38,948 nucleotides of DNA. Source: Deltaproteobacteria bacterium (lineage in GTDB: Bacteria > Desulfobacterota > RBG-13-43-22). The position numbers and the translations under genes are program-made. Numbering within the stretch: the stretch's first letter is position 1; each line of letters starts with the position of its first letter. The stretch lies in contig JACRCK010000212.1 in the NCBI GenBank assembly GCA_016219065.1, positions 1 through 38,948 on the forward strand, in the 5' to 3' direction. The notes below the pieces were generated by a model. That model did not search any database, had not been told where the DNA came from, and saw only the letters and a program-made list of their open reading frames with translations. Below, piece after piece: positions 37,147 to 38,948 of the stretch.

Positions 37147-38481
37147 ATGAAACCTTTTCCCCCGACCCGGGTGGAAGGTTCGAATCCGTCCAGAACCCTT
37201 TCAGTCCTGGACGCCGTGATCATAATCCTGGGGGTGGTGATCGGGGCCGGGATATTCAAGACTCCGTCGCTCGTGGCGGCCAACGCCGGGAGCCCGTGGC
37301 TGGTCCTGCTGGTCTGGCTGGTCGGCGGGGTCATCTCGCTGCTGGGCGCCCTATGCTATGCCGAATTGACTTCCGCCTATCCCCATGCCGGCGGGGACTA
37401 TTTTTATCTCCACCGGGCCTTCGGCCGGAATCTGTCCTTTTTATTCGCCTGGGCCCGGCTGATGGTTATCCAGACCGGTTCGATCGCCATGACGGCCTTT
37501 CTGATAGGGGACTATGCCTCCGCCGTCCTCCCTTTGGGAGCGTATTCCGCGTCCTGGTATGCCGCCCTGGTCATCCTTTTCTTGACCGTTATCAACGTGA
37601 CCGGTCTTAGCCGGGGAAAAGGCATCCAGAAAATTCTCCTGGCCGCGCTCTACCTGGGGCTGCTCTTTGTCGCTTTTGCGGGATTCATCCTGATCCCCTC
37701 CCGGCCGGCCGTTTCCTGGACGCCGGCCCCGGGGTCCTCCATCGGTCTGGCCATGATTTTTGTGCTCCTTACCTATGGGGGCTGGAACGAAGCCGCCTAC
37801 CTTTCCGCCGAGGTGCGCCAGACCCGGAACAGCATGCTCCGCGTCCTGCTGCTGAGCCTCGGGGCCATCACCGCCATTTATTTGATCACCAATCTCTCTT
37901 TTCTGAAGAGCCTGGGGTTGCCCCTCATGGCCCAATCGGAAGTGGTGGCGGCCGATCTCCTACGCGGCGCCTGGGGGGAAAACGGCGCGCGTTTCATCAG
38001 CCTCCTGGTTGGCATCGCCGCCCTGGGCAACATCAACGGCATGATCATTACCGGCGCCCGGACCACCTATGCCCTAGGACGGGACTTCCCCCTGCTGGGT
38101 TTCCTGGGCCATTGGGAGGCGAAAGCCGAGACGCCGGTCAATGCCCTGCTGGCCCAGGGGACGATCGCCCTGGCCCTGGTAGGACTGGGCACCGGCGCCA
38201 AGGGCGGGTTTGTCATGATGGTCGAGTACACGGCCCCGGTCTTCTGGTTTTTTTTTCTCCTGACCGGGATCTCGCTGCTGGTACTGCGCCGTAAAGACCC
38301 GGAAAGGCACCCCGCCTTTCAGGTTCCGTTCTATCCTTGGATCCCGATCCTCTTTATCCTGGTCTGTTTATACCTGTTGTATTCCAGCTTGATGTACACC
38401 GGTACCGGTGCCCTGGTCGGAGTGGGGGTACTGGCGGCCGGTCTGCCCCTGCTTTTTGCCCGCCGCTTAAGATTCCGGTAG
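37147..38481 (+). CDS. APC-superfamily amino acid permease
   Basis: The 444-residue protein has about 12 membrane segments. The first, VIIILGVVIGAGIFKTPSLV, contains the unwound GxG(I/V) motif (GVVIGAGIF) that binds the amino group of substrates in APC transporters; CYAELTSAYPHAGGDYFYL is the family's conserved loop after helix 2. The layout is closest to LAT/SLC7-like or YjeH-type permeases, which exchange or take up amino acids. ATG 37147 is 10 nt after the methyltransferase stop, so the two may be cotranscribed, although the ribosome site is weak. Substrate not predictable. It converges with the DUF362 gene on the other strand. Confidence 0.88.
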   Translation: MKPFPPTRVEGSNPSRTLSVLDAVIIILGVVIGAGIFKTPSLVAANAGSPWLVLLVWLVGGVISLLGALCYAELTSAYPHAGGDYFYLHRAFGRNLSFLFAWARLMVIQTGSIAMTAFLIGDYASAVLPLGAYSASWYAALVILFLTVINVTGLSRGKGIQKILLAALYLGLLFVAFAGFILIPSRPAVSWTPAPGSSIGLAMIFVLLTYGGWNEAAYLSAEVRQTRNSMLRVLLLSLGAITAIYLITNLSFLKSLGLPLMAQSEVVAADLLRGAWGENGARFISLLVGIAALGNINGMIITGARTTYALGRDFPLLGFLGHWEAKAETPVNALLAQGTIALALVGLGTGAKGGFVMMVEYTAPVFWFFFLLTGISLLVLRRKDPERHPAFQVPFYPWIPILFILVCLYLLYSSLMYTGTGALVGVGVLAAGLPLLFARRLRFR

Positions 38482-38522
38482 TCCAAGAATTAAAACGGGC
38501 GGATTGATCAACCCAGGAGGCA

Positions 38523-38948
38523 TCATTGCAGCCGTAGCGCCTTTTCCGGGCAAATCTCCTGGCAGCAGAAACAGGTGATGCAGACCTCGGCGTCCGCCAG
38601 CGGCCGGCCGTCCTCCAGGTGTAAAGCGCCCACCGGACACTGGTCGACGCAGGCGCCACAACCGGTGCACAGGTTCGGCTCGGCTTGGGGCCGAAGCAGC
38701 GTCCGCTGGAAAATGAAGGACTGAATGGCTTCGTTGTTCTGGATGGCTTCCCCGCCCAGGGGCGGCAGTTTGAAATCCGGCAGGGGCTGCAATTCCCCGA
38801 TGACTTCGATCCGGTCGAGGTCATAATCGCCCAACCCCCTTTCCCGGGCCTGCTGCAGAAAACGGAGGCGGCCCGGATCGCAGCCCATCATGCAGGCCAT
38901 TACGGCATCCAGAGCCACGGCGTTGTCCGAGGCCAGGAGGAGGCCGAT
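38523..38948 (-). CDS. DUF362 protein with two 4Fe-4S clusters (C-terminal part, cut by window edge)
   Basis: The visible 141 residues start within the DUF362 domain (LLLASDNAVALDAVMACMMG, the conserved ASxDxVALDAV-type motif) and end with a ferredoxin-like domain holding two motifs, CTGCGACVDQCP and CITCFCCQEICP, each of the CxxCxxCxxxCP type and so able to bind a 4Fe-4S cluster. DUF362 proteins are widespread in anaerobes and their role is not established; the ferredoxin part suggests electron transfer. The N-terminus lies beyond position 38948. The stop is 41 bp from the stop of the converging permease gene. Confidence 0.88.
   Translation of the reverse strand: MGLLLASDNAVALDAVMACMMGCDPGRLRFLQQARERGLGDYDLDRIEVIGELQPLPDFKLPPLGGEAIQNNEAIQSFIFQRTLLRPQAEPNLCTGCGACVDQCPVGALHLEDGRPLADAEVCITCFCCQEICPEKALRLQ

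Overview
The window is about 39 kb of GC-rich bacterial chromosome with AT-rich gaps between genes. The dispersed intergenic repeats, a LIV-type (branched-chain amino acid family) ABC transporter set inside a CoA-ligase/hydratase/dehydrogenase cluster, a DUF362 ferredoxin-like protein and an iron-sulfur flavoprotein suggest a deltaproteobacterial (Desulfobacterota-type) organism. That placement is inference; no marker gene is present. I see no tRNA, rRNA, CRISPR array, transposase or phage gene.

Layout. 1-1459 (minus strand): the start of an aspartate/glutamate racemase-family protein and a D-cysteine desulfhydrase-like PLP enzyme. 1460-2628: a gene-poor stretch with a structured RNA resembling a GEMM/c-di-GMP-I riboswitch plus terminator, a frameshifted DUF3175 gene, and three kinds of repeat. 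2629-4958: a Tat-exported intradiol dioxygenase, an exported beta-propeller protein, and a small exported protein broken by a frameshift. 5107-6492: a membrane processive glycosyltransferase with its own promoter.

6570-24853 is the core. It holds a ThDP enzyme, a regulator made of two fused TetR units, and then a 15-kb run of same-strand genes: two SDRs, an enoyl-CoA hydratase, an iron-sulfur flavoprotein, an acyl-CoA ligase, a complete LivKGFHM transporter, two ketoacyl-synthase-III-like proteins flanking a second CoA ligase, an alpha/beta hydrolase and a third SDR. A promoter with a palindrome at the expected transcription start lies before the regulator, and a second one lies before the run. 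This looks like an uptake, CoA-activation and beta-oxidation-like pathway for an unknown carboxylic acid. The two KAS-III-like proteins form an intact/inactivated pair: Cys118 and His269 in one are Gly118 and Arg268 in the other.

25170-31879 is a TetR-controlled tripartite RND efflux system. 32257-33867 holds a SHOCT lipoprotein, a YidD-domain protein with its own signal peptide, and a translationally coupled TPR/membrane protein. The right end carries a ten-TPR exported protein (minus), a gamma-carbonic-anhydrase-like protein, a SAM methyltransferase preceded by a Tat signal that has no ATG/GTG/TTG start, an APC amino-acid permease, and the C-terminal part of a DUF362/ferredoxin protein (minus) that runs off the edge.
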